A stretch of DNA of 58,219 bases from JAWXBM01 sp964470455 (GTDB lineage: Bacteria; Pseudomonadota; Gammaproteobacteria; Xanthomonadales; SZUA-36), in assembly GCA_964470455.1 (NCBI GenBank), contig CAYYCX010000015.1, positions 1 to 58,219 of the forward strand, read 5' to 3'. Both the position numbers and the translations under genes were made by a program. The notes beneath the pieces are model-generated. The model worked only from the letters and a program-made list of their open reading frames with translations, ran no database searches and was not told the DNA's origin. Positions 1-8,943 of this stretch are shown piece by piece (position 1 is the first letter of the stretch; the number at the start of each line of letters is the position of its first letter).

Positions 1-240
1 CAGCCATGCTGCCGGTATACCAGTGCCCGGTCGCGAGCATGGCTCGCTCCTACAGAATCTGGCATTGATCCCTGTGGGAGGCAGCCATGCTGCCGGTATA
101 CCAGTGCCCGGTCGCGAGCATGGCTCGCTCCTACAGGATCCGGCATTGAACCCTGTGGGAGGCAGCCATGCTGCCGATATTCCAGTTCCCGGTCGCGAGC
201 ATGGCTCGCTCCTACATTGCAGGAGGCAGCCAGGCTGCCC
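1..240. repeat. REP-like tandem repeat, three 81-bp units
   Basis: Three head-to-tail units start at 1, 82 and 163 (period 81 bp); the third is more diverged after about position 214. Each unit contains two imperfect palindromic blocks: GGCAGCCATGCTGCC and a TCGCGAGCATGGCTCGC-type block followed by TCCTACA. This is the layout of repetitive extragenic palindromes in pseudomonads and xanthomonads. The array lies just past the 3' end of the metalloprotease gene and may extend left of the window. It probably acts as an extragenic mRNA-stabilising or DNA-structural element. The short reading frames through it are repeats of the same unit and not genes. Confidence 0.8.
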
Positions 241-243
241 ACC

Positions 244-2589
244 CTAGCCGATCGGGCTGCCGGGCGGTGTTGGATTGGCGGGTGCCGCGGGCATTGCGGT
301 TTGCTGCTCCAGGAAGGCACGGATTTGCTGCCGGGCGGCGATGGCCTGGGCATCACCTTTTCTGGCCTTGCTGCCCAGGTCATCCTCGAGCCTGGCCAGC
401 TGCGCCAGGCCAAGCGCGCGTGTGCTCTCAACCGTGCTGTTGTCGCCAGCCAGCGCCATCAGGTGCCGCAGCAACAGCCAACCGACTTCGGTTTGAATGG
501 CATTCAAGTACTCATCGGAAGTATTCCTGGCCAGCCAGCTGTGATCAACCAGGCTGGCCAGCAGGTCCCGCGGATCGGGTTGGGCCGGGTCCAGCGCGTG
601 CTGCTCGGCGAGCCGGGTCAGGCGCTGCGGTTGCAGTAATTCCGCCAGCACCAGGTCCGCGCCGGCCCGTGCGGGCGCCAAATGATCAAACGGTGCGCCG
701 GTTGCCGCGGGAAAATTTTCGCGGTCGCGGCGGTACTCGGTTGGCGGTGGTGGAACGAGGTAGCGCAGGTTTTGCGGCAAGGCCAGCACAGCGGGTTCCA
801 GCAATTCCAACAGTTTGTTCATTGCGTTGGCCTGCACAGCGGCATCCACCGGTGAAACGGCTTTGAACTCGTCGCCACGCAAGCGGTAGTCGTAGTTCAG
901 GCCACCGACAAGTTTGCCCACGGCTTCCACCTGGTAGCGGTGCAGCAGATATACCGGCACCAGCCGGCTCTCCAGTTCGAACAGAGCAGTATCATCGGGA
1001 ATGGTGGCGGCTGAAAATTGCTGCAGCGCCACTCGGCGAATGGCCAGCAATTCGTCCAGGCGCTTGATGGCATCGCTGCCGTTGTCCCACAGGTTGGCGG
1101 CGGGATGAGCGCTGCCGGGAGCACGCGCGTCCTGGTCGGTAATGAACGAGAGGTTCTGGTCCTGGGCTTCCTGCAGGATGGCCGCGAGGCCGGAGCTCTC
1201 AGATCCGGCAGGGAATTCGCTGTAACCGTATCGCACCGCCAGTTTGTCCCAGGCGCTGACACCGATCTGGTAAGCCTTGTCCAGCCGGATGACGCCCTGG
1301 TCATCCAGGTAGATATTGAGGTGCGGATAGTCCATCACCGAGGCATCGCCATCATGGGAAGCGGCGAAATTGTGGTCGATGCCCAGGGTATGCCCAACCT
1401 CGTGCGCCGACAGTTGGCGCAGGCGGGCCAGGGCCATTTCCCGCGCAGCTTTCACGCCTGCCCCTTCACCGTGGAACGGAGCCGTCAGCGCCTCGGCAAT
1501 CATCTGGTCCTGCCGCACGCGAAGGGAACCGAGGCTCACATGGCCCTTGATGATCTCGCCGGTGCGCGGGTCGGACACACTGTATCCGTAAGACCAGCCG
1601 CGCGTGGCGCGGTGCACCCACTGGATCACGTTGTAGCGCACATCCAGCGGGTCGGCATCCTCCGGCAGCACTTCCACCTTGAAGGCATCAGGAAAGCCCG
1701 CTGCGGCAAACGCATCGGCCCACCAGGAAGCGCCTTCGATCAGGGCGCTGCGAATCGGCTCGGGCGTGCCGTTGTCCACGTAGTAGGTGAGGGTCTCACC
1801 CTGTTTCAGGCGATGGCGGTAAATCAGGCGCTGGTCCATGGCGCGTTCCAGCGGCACGGCGTAATCCTTGAACTGTAGCGCGAAGTAGCCCGAGCGGGGA
1901 TGGAAGGCGCGGGGTTCGTAGCCGGCTTCGGGCAGTTGCACGAACTGGTGCGTGACCCGCACGGTCATCGAGTCTGGAGTGGGGGTCACATCCTGGATGA
2001 ACCGGCCAGGTTCGCTGCCCTTGAAGGTCAGGACGGTGGGGATCAGCGTGTTCTCCGGAAAGTTGCGAATCGCGGCGGTGTCTACCGCGGAGCGGCTGGC
2101 ATCCAGCTCAAAACTGCCCTGCTCCAGTTCCTTGATGTAGGTGGAGATGCGCGTCATGTCCGAAAGCAGCATGGGCGTGAGGTCGATGTTCACCGTGTCC
2201 TCGCCGGGATTGGTGATCTCGAAGCCGGCGATCACCGACTGGGCAAAAGCCTGGGTCACCGCCCGCTGCTCGGCCACGTTGGCGGTGTTGGCGCGGAATT
2301 CCAGGTTGGGTTCGATCATCAGCACCTTGTTGCCGAAGCGCTCGAAGCGCACCAACCGGGTACGCTGCAGCTGGCCCCGATCCAGCCCCAGGTCGTTGGA
2401 GCCCACCCCCGACTGCAGCGCAGGGACGTAAAGATATTCAACCGGCAGTGATGGCAGGTTGAGCAAGACCTGGCCGGTGTCCGGCTTGACCTGGAGGTTC
2501 AGCAATCCGGGTTCATCGGCACCAAATGAGGTCGAAGCCGCAAGCAGCAGTGCCAGCAGCAGGATGGGCAGGGAAACGATTTTTTTCAC
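244..2589 (-). CDS. Exported zinc metalloprotease, DUF5117/DUF4953 (EcxA-like) family
   Basis: 781 aa. Residues 1-24 form a signal peptide (KK, then a Leu/Ala-rich core, then SFGA), so the enzyme should act in the periplasm or outside the cell. A full metzincin zinc signature HEVGHTLGIDH is at residues 396-406 (HExxHxxGxxH), followed by a Met-turn, VMDY, at 418-421. Together these define a metzincin-fold zinc endopeptidase. The N-terminal about 200 residues match the DUF5117-type beta domain and the C-terminal half the DUF4953 region. The start is GTG at 2589, preceded by AGGA about 10 bases upstream on the minus strand. The glycosyltransferase gene lies 62 bp upstream in the same direction with a hairpin between them. 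The substrate is unknown. Confidence 0.85.
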   Translation of the reverse strand: MKKIVSLPILLLALLLAASTSFGADEPGLLNLQVKPDTGQVLLNLPSLPVEYLYVPALQSGVGSNDLGLDRGQLQRTRLVRFERFGNKVLMIEPNLEFRANTANVAEQRAVTQAFAQSVIAGFEITNPGEDTVNIDLTPMLLSDMTRISTYIKELEQGSFELDASRSAVDTAAIRNFPENTLIPTVLTFKGSEPGRFIQDVTPTPDSMTVRVTHQFVQLPEAGYEPRAFHPRSGYFALQFKDYAVPLERAMDQRLIYRHRLKQGETLTYYVDNGTPEPIRSALIEGASWWADAFAAAGFPDAFKVEVLPEDADPLDVRYNVIQWVHRATRGWSYGYSVSDPRTGEIIKGHVSLGSLRVRQDQMIAEALTAPFHGEGAGVKAAREMALARLRQLSAHEVGHTLGIDHNFAASHDGDASVMDYPHLNIYLDDQGVIRLDKAYQIGVSAWDKLAVRYGYSEFPAGSESSGLAAILQEAQDQNLSFITDQDARAPGSAHPAANLWDNGSDAIKRLDELLAIRRVALQQFSAATIPDDTALFELESRLVPVYLLHRYQVEAVGKLVGGLNYDYRLRGDEFKAVSPVDAAVQANAMNKLLELLEPAVLALPQNLRYLVPPPPTEYRRDRENFPAATGAPFDHLAPARAGADLVLAELLQPQRLTRLAEQHALDPAQPDPRDLLASLVDHSWLARNTSDEYLNAIQTEVGWLLLRHLMALAGDNSTVESTRALGLAQLARLEDDLGSKARKGDAQAIAARQQIRAFLEQQTAMPAAPANPTPPGSPIG

Positions 2590-2597
2590 TGGAGAAT

Positions 2598-2621
2598 CCT
2601 GAACGTGTGTTTGCGTTCAGG
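2598..2621 (-). other. 8-bp inverted repeat in the metalloprotease leader
   Basis: CCTGAACG at 2598-2605 and CGTTCAGG at 2614-2621 form a perfect 8-bp stem with an 8-base loop. It sits between the stop of the glycosyltransferase and the GTG of the metalloprotease. No T-tract follows on the minus strand, so it is not a classical terminator. It could be an operator or an mRNA-processing hairpin. Confidence 0.4.
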
Positions 2622-2651
2622 TTACCACTTTCCGGCGGGTGGCAATACGCG

Positions 2652-3398
2652 TCAGCTGCGGCCGGGAGCCGGCGGCAGCACGATGGGCTCATCCAGCCCG
2701 CTGTAGTGTTGTTCAAACAGGTGCTTGTGCTTGCTGTCGCTCACGTGCCGGTAAAGGTTGTACTCGAAACCAAGATCCCGTTCGCCGCACACCAGGCGGC
2801 TGGGAAATTGGCCCAGCAACGGCGTGATCGCCAGCGTAAAGGCCACCGGGCCGGTGAGGTGTCTCACCCTCAGGCCCACGCCATCGCGCTCCGGGACATA
2901 GTGTTCCAGATTATGCACGACCCGTTCGATGACAGCCTCCAGGAATGGATGCCCCGGCCGGCACACCAGGAAACACTGCTGGAATTCACCGCGTGGATTG
3001 GCTATTTCCGGGTACATGCCCCAGCACTCGTGCTCCGTGCCCGGGCCATTGTTCCAGTGCGACAGCAGGAATTGATCATCGCGCCGGATCACCTCATCCA
3101 ACGCGCGGTGAATGGTGCTCTTGATGTCGAGGTAAACTCCGCCTTCGCGAAACAGCAGCAGGTAGCGGAACAGGTCGGCCCGCGCGGCTCCGTAGCGCGG
3201 GTTGATGCGCCGGTAGATGGCCGAGTGCTGCGGAAAGTGGCGGCCGATGTATTCCTCGATGTCCGCATCACTGTAAAAGCGGTACTCCCAGCCCGGGTTG
3301 CGCTCGCGCAGCGCCGTGATGCTGTCCGCAATCAGTGGTGGCAGCGGTTTGCTGCCGGAGGTCTGGTGAATGATTTTCGGAATCACGCCGCGGCACAC
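2652..3398 (-). CDS. OCH1-like glycosyltransferase (Gly_transf_sug family)
   Basis: About 248 aa from GTG 3398. The N-terminal IPKIIHQT is the hallmark opening of the PF04488 sugar-transferase family, and ARADLFRY...GGVYLDIKS is its metal/nucleotide-sugar region. The usual DxD here reads D-I-K, which weakens the prediction of classic Mn2+-dependent activity. The frame stays open upstream to an ATG at 3488, but that would overlap the AraC gene by 86 bp and add an unconserved segment. GTG 3398 or 3386, just after the AraC stop, fits the family better. No signal peptide or membrane segment is seen, so it is probably cytosolic, acting on a glycan or glycolipid. The acceptor cannot be inferred. 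Confidence 0.75.
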   Translation of the reverse strand: MCRGVIPKIIHQTSGSKPLPPLIADSITALRERNPGWEYRFYSDADIEEYIGRHFPQHSAIYRRINPRYGAARADLFRYLLLFREGGVYLDIKSTIHRALDEVIRRDDQFLLSHWNNGPGTEHECWGMYPEIANPRGEFQQCFLVCRPGHPFLEAVIERVVHNLEHYVPERDGVGLRVRHLTGPVAFTLAITPLLGQFPSRLVCGERDLGFEYNLYRHVSDSKHKHLFEQHYSGLDEPIVLPPAPGRS

Positions 3399-3402
3399 CC
3401 GA

Positions 3403-4194
3403 CTAACGCGTACGATACTGGCTGGGTGACAGGCCGAAGGTACGGTGGAATGCGGCGGTGAATGCACTTGGGCTGCTGTAACCGACATCGTAGGCGGTCA
3501 AGGTGATGGAGCGTCCGGCGCCCATCAGCGACAGAGCTTCCATCAGGCGCATCTGCTGCCGCCATTCCGCAAAACTCATGCCGGTTTCCTGGCGGAACAG
3601 GCGGGTGAAGCTGCGGCGGCTGATGCAGGCCACTTTCGCCAGTTCATCCAGGCTGGAGGCATCCGCCGGGTTGTGCGCGACGATTTCACAGGCTTTCCAC
3701 AGCCGTTCATCCTGCGGCATGCGCACCTGGTAAGGCGCGTGCGGCATTTCCCAGATCTCGCGCAGCAGCAATTGCGTTATCAGAGTGTCGCGTTCATTCA
3801 GCGGACCCGAGGTGTTGAAGTTCACCACTTCGATGACCAGGGATTGCAGGAACGGCGAAACTTCAATCAGCCGGCAGTTGTTTTCCGGGTGGTCAACCGC
3901 CTTCGGGTCGATGTAAAGGGTGCGTAACGACACATCGCTGCGGCAGGAAACTTCGTGCGAAACGCCGCTCGGCATCCACAACGCGCGTTGTGGCGGCACT
4001 GCGTAGGTGCTGTGTTCTGTGACCACCGACATCACGCCGCTCAGGGCGAACAGCAGTTGCGAACGCTGGTGGCTGTGGGCCGGGTCCACATATGACGCGG
4101 GATACTCGTCTTTCAGTCCGACTACGGGCCGGCTGCTGAGGAGGTAATCAACGCTGCGCTTGGCTTTGAAATCGGCGACTTGAGAGTGCTTCAT
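3403..4194 (-). CDS. AraC-family transcriptional regulator with cupin-like sensor
   Basis: 263 aa. The N-terminal about 130 residues are a cupin-type ligand-binding domain (SHQRSQLLFALSG, PPQRALWMPSG). The C-terminal about 100 residues hold two helix-turn-helix units, one around LDELAKVACISRRSFTRLF and one around TLTAYDVGYSSPSAFTAAF, ending GLSPSQYR. This is the classic AraC/XylS layout in the small cupin_6-like subgroup. It is transcribed divergently from the PaiB-like gene at 4332 with about 137 bp between them, the usual arrangement of a local regulator and its target. The glycosyltransferase follows on the same strand with almost no gap. Confidence 0.9.
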   Translation of the reverse strand: MKHSQVADFKAKRSVDYLLSSRPVVGLKDEYPASYVDPAHSHQRSQLLFALSGVMSVVTEHSTYAVPPQRALWMPSGVSHEVSCRSDVSLRTLYIDPKAVDHPENNCRLIEVSPFLQSLVIEVVNFNTSGPLNERDTLITQLLLREIWEMPHAPYQVRMPQDERLWKACEIVAHNPADASSLDELAKVACISRRSFTRLFRQETGMSFAEWRQQMRLMEALSLMGAGRSITLTAYDVGYSSPSAFTAAFHRTFGLSPSQYRTR

Positions 4195-4331
4195 TGGCCC
4201 GTTGGCGACATTCCGTCGATAAATTACACATTATGATCATTGCCGTTGGAACCGCGAAGGTCAAGTACCGGACCCGTGGCGGTTCCAAAAAATTCCTGGC
4301 CAGACCAGCAACCCCGATTGGAGTTCAAGTC

Positions 4332-4940
4332 ATGCACACGTTGTTCAGCACCTACAGCCCGGCCGATGTCACCGACCTGATTGCGGCTTACCCGTTGGCC
4401 CTGCTGGTGAGCGAGGGGCACCAAGGATTCGCGTCGACACCCTTGCCCATGCTGGCGGATACGGACGATGCAGGAAGGCTGGTCGGCCTCACGGGACACA
4501 TGGCCTGCTCCAACCCGCAACGGGAGGAGTTGCGCCGGGCGCCGCAATGCTGCTTCCTGTTTCAGGGGCCCCATGGTTACATTTCCCCCCGTCTTGTTCC
4601 CGACCGGAACTGGGGCCCCACGTGGAACTACGCCCTGGTGCGGGTGCACGCCGAGCTGGAATTCCGGCCTGACAGGAACGATGAGGCGCTCGCACGCCTG
4701 GTGGACAGCCTGGAAGCCGGCCATGCCGATGCCTGGTCGATCGATGAACTGGGCGAAAGATATACCCGGATGCGCAACCACATCATCGCCTTTGAGGCGC
4801 GCGTGCAGGCAGTGGATGCGCGGTTCAAGCTGGGGCAGGATGAGCGGCCGGAGGTGCTGGCCAGCATCCTGGAGAAGGTCGATAACCCGGAACTGGCAGC
4901 CTGGATGCGGCGCATGAACCGGCACCGAATGACGGGCTGA
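4332..4940 (+). CDS. FMN-binding PaiB-like protein (FMN_bind_2)
   Basis: 202 aa from ATG 4332, chosen because GGAG lies 9 bases upstream and the family begins with a short stretch like MHTLFSTYSP. The in-frame extension to 4194 would overlap the AraC gene. Conserved PaiB features are visible: GYISPRLVP, WNYALVRVHAEL and an arginine/lysine-rich C-terminus. PaiB proteins bind FMN in a split-barrel fold and were first linked to protease repression in Bacillus. In proteobacteria most are uncharacterised flavoproteins. The gene is divergent from the AraC regulator, which probably controls it. Confidence 0.85.
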   Translation: MHTLFSTYSPADVTDLIAAYPLALLVSEGHQGFASTPLPMLADTDDAGRLVGLTGHMACSNPQREELRRAPQCCFLFQGPHGYISPRLVPDRNWGPTWNYALVRVHAELEFRPDRNDEALARLVDSLEAGHADAWSIDELGERYTRMRNHIIAFEARVQAVDARFKLGQDERPEVLASILEKVDNPELAAWMRRMNRHRMTG

Positions 4941-5070
4941 CACGCGCGACGGCATCAGTACCGCCGGCGCCGTTTCCAGCACAGGCAGGCTCCCGGAACC
5001 AGCATCGGCTGGTCGATTTCATTCGCCCGCAGCATTTCGCTTGCCAATCGGGCCGAGTCAGGGTAGATTT

Positions 5071-5089
5071 GTAAATGAGAATCATTCAC
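5071..5089 (+). promoter_or_regulatory. Fur box upstream of the siderophore receptor operon
   Basis: The 19 bases at 5071-5089 (core AAATGAGAATCATTCAC) match the classical Fur consensus GATAATGATAATCATTATC at 14 of 19 positions by hand alignment, including the central ATGANAATCATT. The site is the strongest regulatory signal in the 4941-5279 intergenic region, about 190 bp upstream of the TonB receptor start. It predicts iron-repressed transcription of the receptor and possibly of the co-directional amidohydrolase genes. The rest of the intergenic stretch shows nothing recognisable. Confidence 0.85.
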
Positions 5090-5279
5090 ATTTAGCAATT
5101 CCGAGCCTGGCTGGTTTCCGCTGTGTCATGCACTCAGGCCTGAATGTTCCGTGTGGCCTGATTTCGACAGTAACTGTCCCTTTCTCATATGCACGACCCG
5201 TTGTGGAAGGTTCATTCTGAATAGGCCAAAGAATCGTCCCGCGATCCTGAGGGACGGTCAGCCGTGGGGAGAACAGATC

Positions 5280-7418
5280 ATGAATGCCAAACGATTTTCA
5301 TTGCTGCTGTTGAGCGCAACGCTGCCTTTGTCAGCCGGCCTGGCCCAGGCTGAGCAAGCTGAGGATGAAGCCGCCGCTTCCACCAGTGATCCGCAAGGGG
5401 TGCTGGAGGAGGTTTTGGTAACCGCGCCCGAGTATGTATCCACCGCCAGCCGCTCTGCCTCCAAGTCCGACCGCCCGCTGGTGGAAATTCCGCAATCCGT
5501 TACCGTCATTTCACGCGACCAGATTGACCTGCTGGAATGGAACAGCCTGCAGGAAGCCACGCGCTACACCGCGGGCGCGGTGGGTGAGAATTTCGGCCCC
5601 GATATCCGCTATGACTGGCTAACCCTGCGCGGTTTCAATCCCATACAGTACATCGATGGCTTGCAGGCGCCGGTTGGTTCGGTGACCAACGTGGGTACCG
5701 ATCTCTATGGCTCCCAGTCGGTGGAAATCCTCAAGGGCCCGTCTTCGGTGCTGTATGGCCAGACGCCTCCCGGCGGCATCGTCAACATGACGAGCCGGCG
5801 CCCCGAGCGTGAAGCCAACGGTGAACTGGGGCTGCAGTATGGCAGTTTCGACCATATGCAGATCAATGGGGACTACACCGGTCCGCTTAGCGACACCGTC
5901 TCATTCCGGCTCACCGGCCTGTACCGGGACAATGAGACCCAAACTGACTTCGTCAACGGCAAACGGGTTTATATCGCACCGGCGATGACTTTTGATTTCA
6001 GTGATGCCACCCGGCTGACCTTGCTGGGTTACTACCAGGAAGATGATATCGACAACTGGGCGGGTGGGTTCCTGCCGGCTGAAGGCACGCTGCTGCCCAA
6101 TCCGAATGGCCAGATTCCGGTCAGTTTTTCCATGGCCGAACCCGGTGTTAACAGTTACTACCGCGAACAATATGGGGTGGGCTACGATTTCTCGCATGCC
6201 TTCAGTGATACGTTCACGCTGCAGCAGAACCTGAAATTCTTCAGTGCCGATGCCGACCAGCGCGGTACTTACGGCCAGGGTTTCGTGGATGCGGATTTCG
6301 ATGGCGTGCCGGATGATTACCGCACGGTGAACCGCGCCACTTTCCCCTTCGTGGAGGAAGTGGATTCGTTCAACGTCGATACCCGTGGATACCTGACTTT
6401 CGGTACCGGAGCAGCAACCCACAACCTGCTGGTGGGTTTTGACTACCGCAAATATGAAGCGAATTCCGCTTTTGGCTTTGCTTCTTCCACTTTCCCGGCG
6501 GGCTCCGTTCCCACCATCGATGTATTCAACCCGGTGTACGGTGTGCCCTTTGTTGACCCGGAACCGAACACTCCCTTCACCGACCAGGTGCAGAAGCAAT
6601 CCGGTCTCTACCTGCAGGATTCAATCAGCATCAACCAGTGGGTAATCACGCTGAGTGGCCGCCAGGACTGGGTGGACAGCGACAACAGCGGCACGGATGT
6701 GGATGACGAGGAATTCACATACCGCGTGGGCGTGAACTACGTGATGGACAGCGGCTTCGCACCCTATGTGCAGTACGCCACTTCCTTCCAGCCGGTTTCC
6801 GGCGCGACGTTTGACGGCACGCCGTTCATTCCCACAACCGGTGACATGGTGGAAGCCGGCCTCAAGTATGACGGCAGCAACCTCAGCGATGACATCGATT
6901 TCTTCGGGTCGGCGGCAATCTACTCGCTGCGCCAGGAGAATGTGCTCAGCCCCGATCCTGACCACCTGTTCTTCTCGGTGCAGACCGGCCAGGTGGACGT
7001 GAAGGGATTTGAGCTGGAGGCCGTAACGCGCATTCGCGAGACGCTCAGCATCAATCTTTCCTACACCTATACCGATTCCGATGTGAACAACAGTGGCCTG
7101 CATTTGCCGGCCGTATCCGAGAACAAGTTCTCGCTGCTGTTCGACTACACCCTGCAATCCGGCAGCCTGGCGGGCCTGGGTGGCAGTTTCGGTGGCCGCT
7201 ACCTGAGTTCGATTTATGGGGACTCCGCCAATTTGTGGAAAACACCCGGCGTCACGCTGTTTGACGCCACGGTGCATTACGACACCCTCAACTGGCGCGC
7301 TGCGATCAGCGCCAGCAACGTGTTTGACAAGGAGTATGTGGCCCGCTGCAGCAGCGCGATCGACTGCTTCTACGGGACTGAGCGCATGATCATCGGAAGC
7401 CTGACGCGCAAGTTCTGA
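5280..7418 (+). CDS. TonB-dependent siderophore-type outer-membrane receptor
   Basis: 712 aa from ATG 5280, with GGGGAG about 10 bases upstream; the longer in-frame extension to 5151 lacks a signal peptide and is rejected. A signal peptide (MNAKRF...AGLAQA) is followed by a TonB-box-like EEVLVTAP and the plug domain. Plug motifs include IPQSVTVISRDQI, LRGF, VEILKGPSSVLYGQTPPGG and VNMTSRRP, which are characteristic of the TIGR01783 siderophore-receptor class. The C-terminal barrel ends in an aromatic residue (LTRKF). With the Fur box, the likely job is uptake of a ferric siderophore or similar chelate. Four exported amidohydrolases follow in the same direction, which suggests that the ligand or its ester/amide conjugate is processed after entry. 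Confidence 0.93.
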   Translation: MNAKRFSLLLLSATLPLSAGLAQAEQAEDEAAASTSDPQGVLEEVLVTAPEYVSTASRSASKSDRPLVEIPQSVTVISRDQIDLLEWNSLQEATRYTAGAVGENFGPDIRYDWLTLRGFNPIQYIDGLQAPVGSVTNVGTDLYGSQSVEILKGPSSVLYGQTPPGGIVNMTSRRPEREANGELGLQYGSFDHMQINGDYTGPLSDTVSFRLTGLYRDNETQTDFVNGKRVYIAPAMTFDFSDATRLTLLGYYQEDDIDNWAGGFLPAEGTLLPNPNGQIPVSFSMAEPGVNSYYREQYGVGYDFSHAFSDTFTLQQNLKFFSADADQRGTYGQGFVDADFDGVPDDYRTVNRATFPFVEEVDSFNVDTRGYLTFGTGAATHNLLVGFDYRKYEANSAFGFASSTFPAGSVPTIDVFNPVYGVPFVDPEPNTPFTDQVQKQSGLYLQDSISINQWVITLSGRQDWVDSDNSGTDVDDEEFTYRVGVNYVMDSGFAPYVQYATSFQPVSGATFDGTPFIPTTGDMVEAGLKYDGSNLSDDIDFFGSAAIYSLRQENVLSPDPDHLFFSVQTGQVDVKGFELEAVTRIRETLSINLSYTYTDSDVNNSGLHLPAVSENKFSLLFDYTLQSGSLAGLGGSFGGRYLSSIYGDSANLWKTPGVTLFDATVHYDTLNWRAAISASNVFDKEYVARCSSAIDCFYGTERMIIGSLTRKF

Positions 7419-7453
7419 TTGCTGTGCGGTTCATTTGGCGACTCCGGAAATGC

Positions 7454-7476
7454 GCTGCATACTGCAAGCATGCAGC
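7454..7476 (+). other. Intercistronic hairpin between receptor and amidohydrolase genes
   Basis: GCTGCAT (7454-7460) and ATGCAGC (7470-7476) form a 7-bp stem with a 9-base loop, in the 76-bp gap between the receptor stop and the first amidohydrolase start. There is no T-run after it. It could set differential expression of receptor and enzymes by mRNA processing. This is inferred only from position. Confidence 0.3.
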
Positions 7477-7494
7477 AGGCTTGACGGATCGAAC

Positions 7495-8943
7495 ATGAAC
7501 ACCACCCGCATCCGGCCGCCCCTGACGTGGGGCGGCCAATACTTCCCCATCATGGTTTCACTGGCCCTGTCCGTGGTGCTGTTGGGTGTCAGCCTGCCGG
7601 TTTCAGGTACGGAAACCGGCCAGGCGGTCCGGGACTTTTCCCACGATCCCAACCCCAGCCGCTACCACCCATTGCCACGCCAGGATGTGCTGATTGAAAA
7701 CGCCATCGTACTGGATGGCCTGGGTGGAAAGCTGGAGCAGGCCGATGTGCTGTTGCGGGACGGCCTGATCACGGCTCTGGGGCAGGACCTCGAGCCCGGT
7801 GATGGCGTGGTGCGAATCGATGCGGAAGGGCGGTGGGTCACGCCCGGCATCATCGACATCCACAGCCACAACGGTACGTATTCGCTGCCATTGACTTCGC
7901 AGAGTTTCGATACGCTGGATATCAGCGAACTCAGCGACCCCAACGCTGCCGCCACCTGGATTGAACACGCCATCAACGTGCAGGACCTGGCGTATACGGC
8001 AGCCTTGCGGGCCGGAGTCACCACGCTGCAGGTCCTGCCCGGTTCCGTGCCCCTGTTTGGTGGCCGCACGGTGGTCCTGAAACCCATTCCGGCCAGTACG
8101 GTTTTTGACATGAAGTTCCCGGGTGCGCCGCAGGGCATCAAGATGGCCTGTGGCGAAAACCCCAAGTCCTATTTCGGCGAAGACGGCCGCGCGCCGACAA
8201 GCCGCCAGGGCGAGGTGGCGATGATGCGGGCAGCGTTCCTGCGTGCCGGCAAATACCGGCGTGACTGGCAGGCGCATTGGGACAGGCCCGGCAAGGTTCC
8301 GGAGCCCGAGCGTGACCTGCAACTCGATACGCTGACGGCCGTTCTGGAAGGTGAACTGCAGGTGCACCTGCACTGCTACCGGGCCGATGACATCGCGGTG
8401 ATGCTGGCGCTGGCGGATGAGTTCGGATTCAGGATCGCCGCCATTCACCACGCCACCGAGGCATACAAGGTGCCGGAACTGTTGCGCGGGCACGGCAGCT
8501 GCGCAGCGGTTTGGTCCGACTGGTGGGGCTACAAGCAGGAAGCCGTCGATGCCATCCGCGAAAATGCCGCTTATGTGGATGCGGCCGGGGCCTGTGCGGT
8601 GATGCATTCCGATGGACCGTTGATGGGGCAGAAGCTGAATCTCGAAGCCGGCAAGGCACTGGCCGCGGGGCAGCGGGCCGGATTGCCGCTGGAGCCCGAG
8701 CAGGCCATTCGCTGGCTTACGTCCAATGCCGCCATTACGTTGGGTTTGCAGGATCGCATCGGCCAGTTGAGCGTGGGCTACAACGCTGACCTGGTGATCT
8801 GGTCACACAACCCTTTCAGCATTTATGCCCATGTCGAGCAGGTATTCATTGACGGCGCACGGGTATTTGATCGCGACGATGCCGGCAGGCAACCCCAAAG
8901 CGATGCTGAACTGGGCATTGCGGCGCGGGAGCTGCAGCCATGA
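7495..8943 (+). CDS. Exported amidohydrolase (imidazolonepropionase-like), first of pair
   Basis: 482 aa from ATG 7495. A TTG 20 codons upstream is also open but gives no better leader. A hydrophobic segment at about residues 16-38 acts as signal peptide or anchor. Metal ligands of the amidohydrolase superfamily are present: H123 and H125 (DIHSH), later histidines in VHLHCYRADDI and AIHHATEAYKV, and an aspartate in VMHSDGPL. The C-terminal GLQDRIGQLSVGYNADLVIW is the standard second-half signature. It should hydrolyse a C-N bond in a cyclic amide, peptide or related compound in the periplasm. Its stop overlaps the next start (ATGA), so the two are translationally coupled. Confidence 0.88.
   Translation: MNTTRIRPPLTWGGQYFPIMVSLALSVVLLGVSLPVSGTETGQAVRDFSHDPNPSRYHPLPRQDVLIENAIVLDGLGGKLEQADVLLRDGLITALGQDLEPGDGVVRIDAEGRWVTPGIIDIHSHNGTYSLPLTSQSFDTLDISELSDPNAAATWIEHAINVQDLAYTAALRAGVTTLQVLPGSVPLFGGRTVVLKPIPASTVFDMKFPGAPQGIKMACGENPKSYFGEDGRAPTSRQGEVAMMRAAFLRAGKYRRDWQAHWDRPGKVPEPERDLQLDTLTAVLEGELQVHLHCYRADDIAVMLALADEFGFRIAAIHHATEAYKVPELLRGHGSCAAVWSDWWGYKQEAVDAIRENAAYVDAAGACAVMHSDGPLMGQKLNLEAGKALAAGQRAGLPLEPEQAIRWLTSNAAITLGLQDRIGQLSVGYNADLVIWSHNPFSIYAHVEQVFIDGARVFDRDDAGRQPQSDAELGIAARELQP

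Noticed and set aside
1..240. CRISPR array at the left end
   Set aside because: The units are 81 bp, almost identical along their whole length and palindromic, without variable spacers. This is a REP-type array.
1018..1878. 286-codon open frame opposite the metalloprotease
   Set aside because: The minus-strand gene has signal peptide and complete zinc site; this frame has neither a ribosome-binding site nor a known motif.
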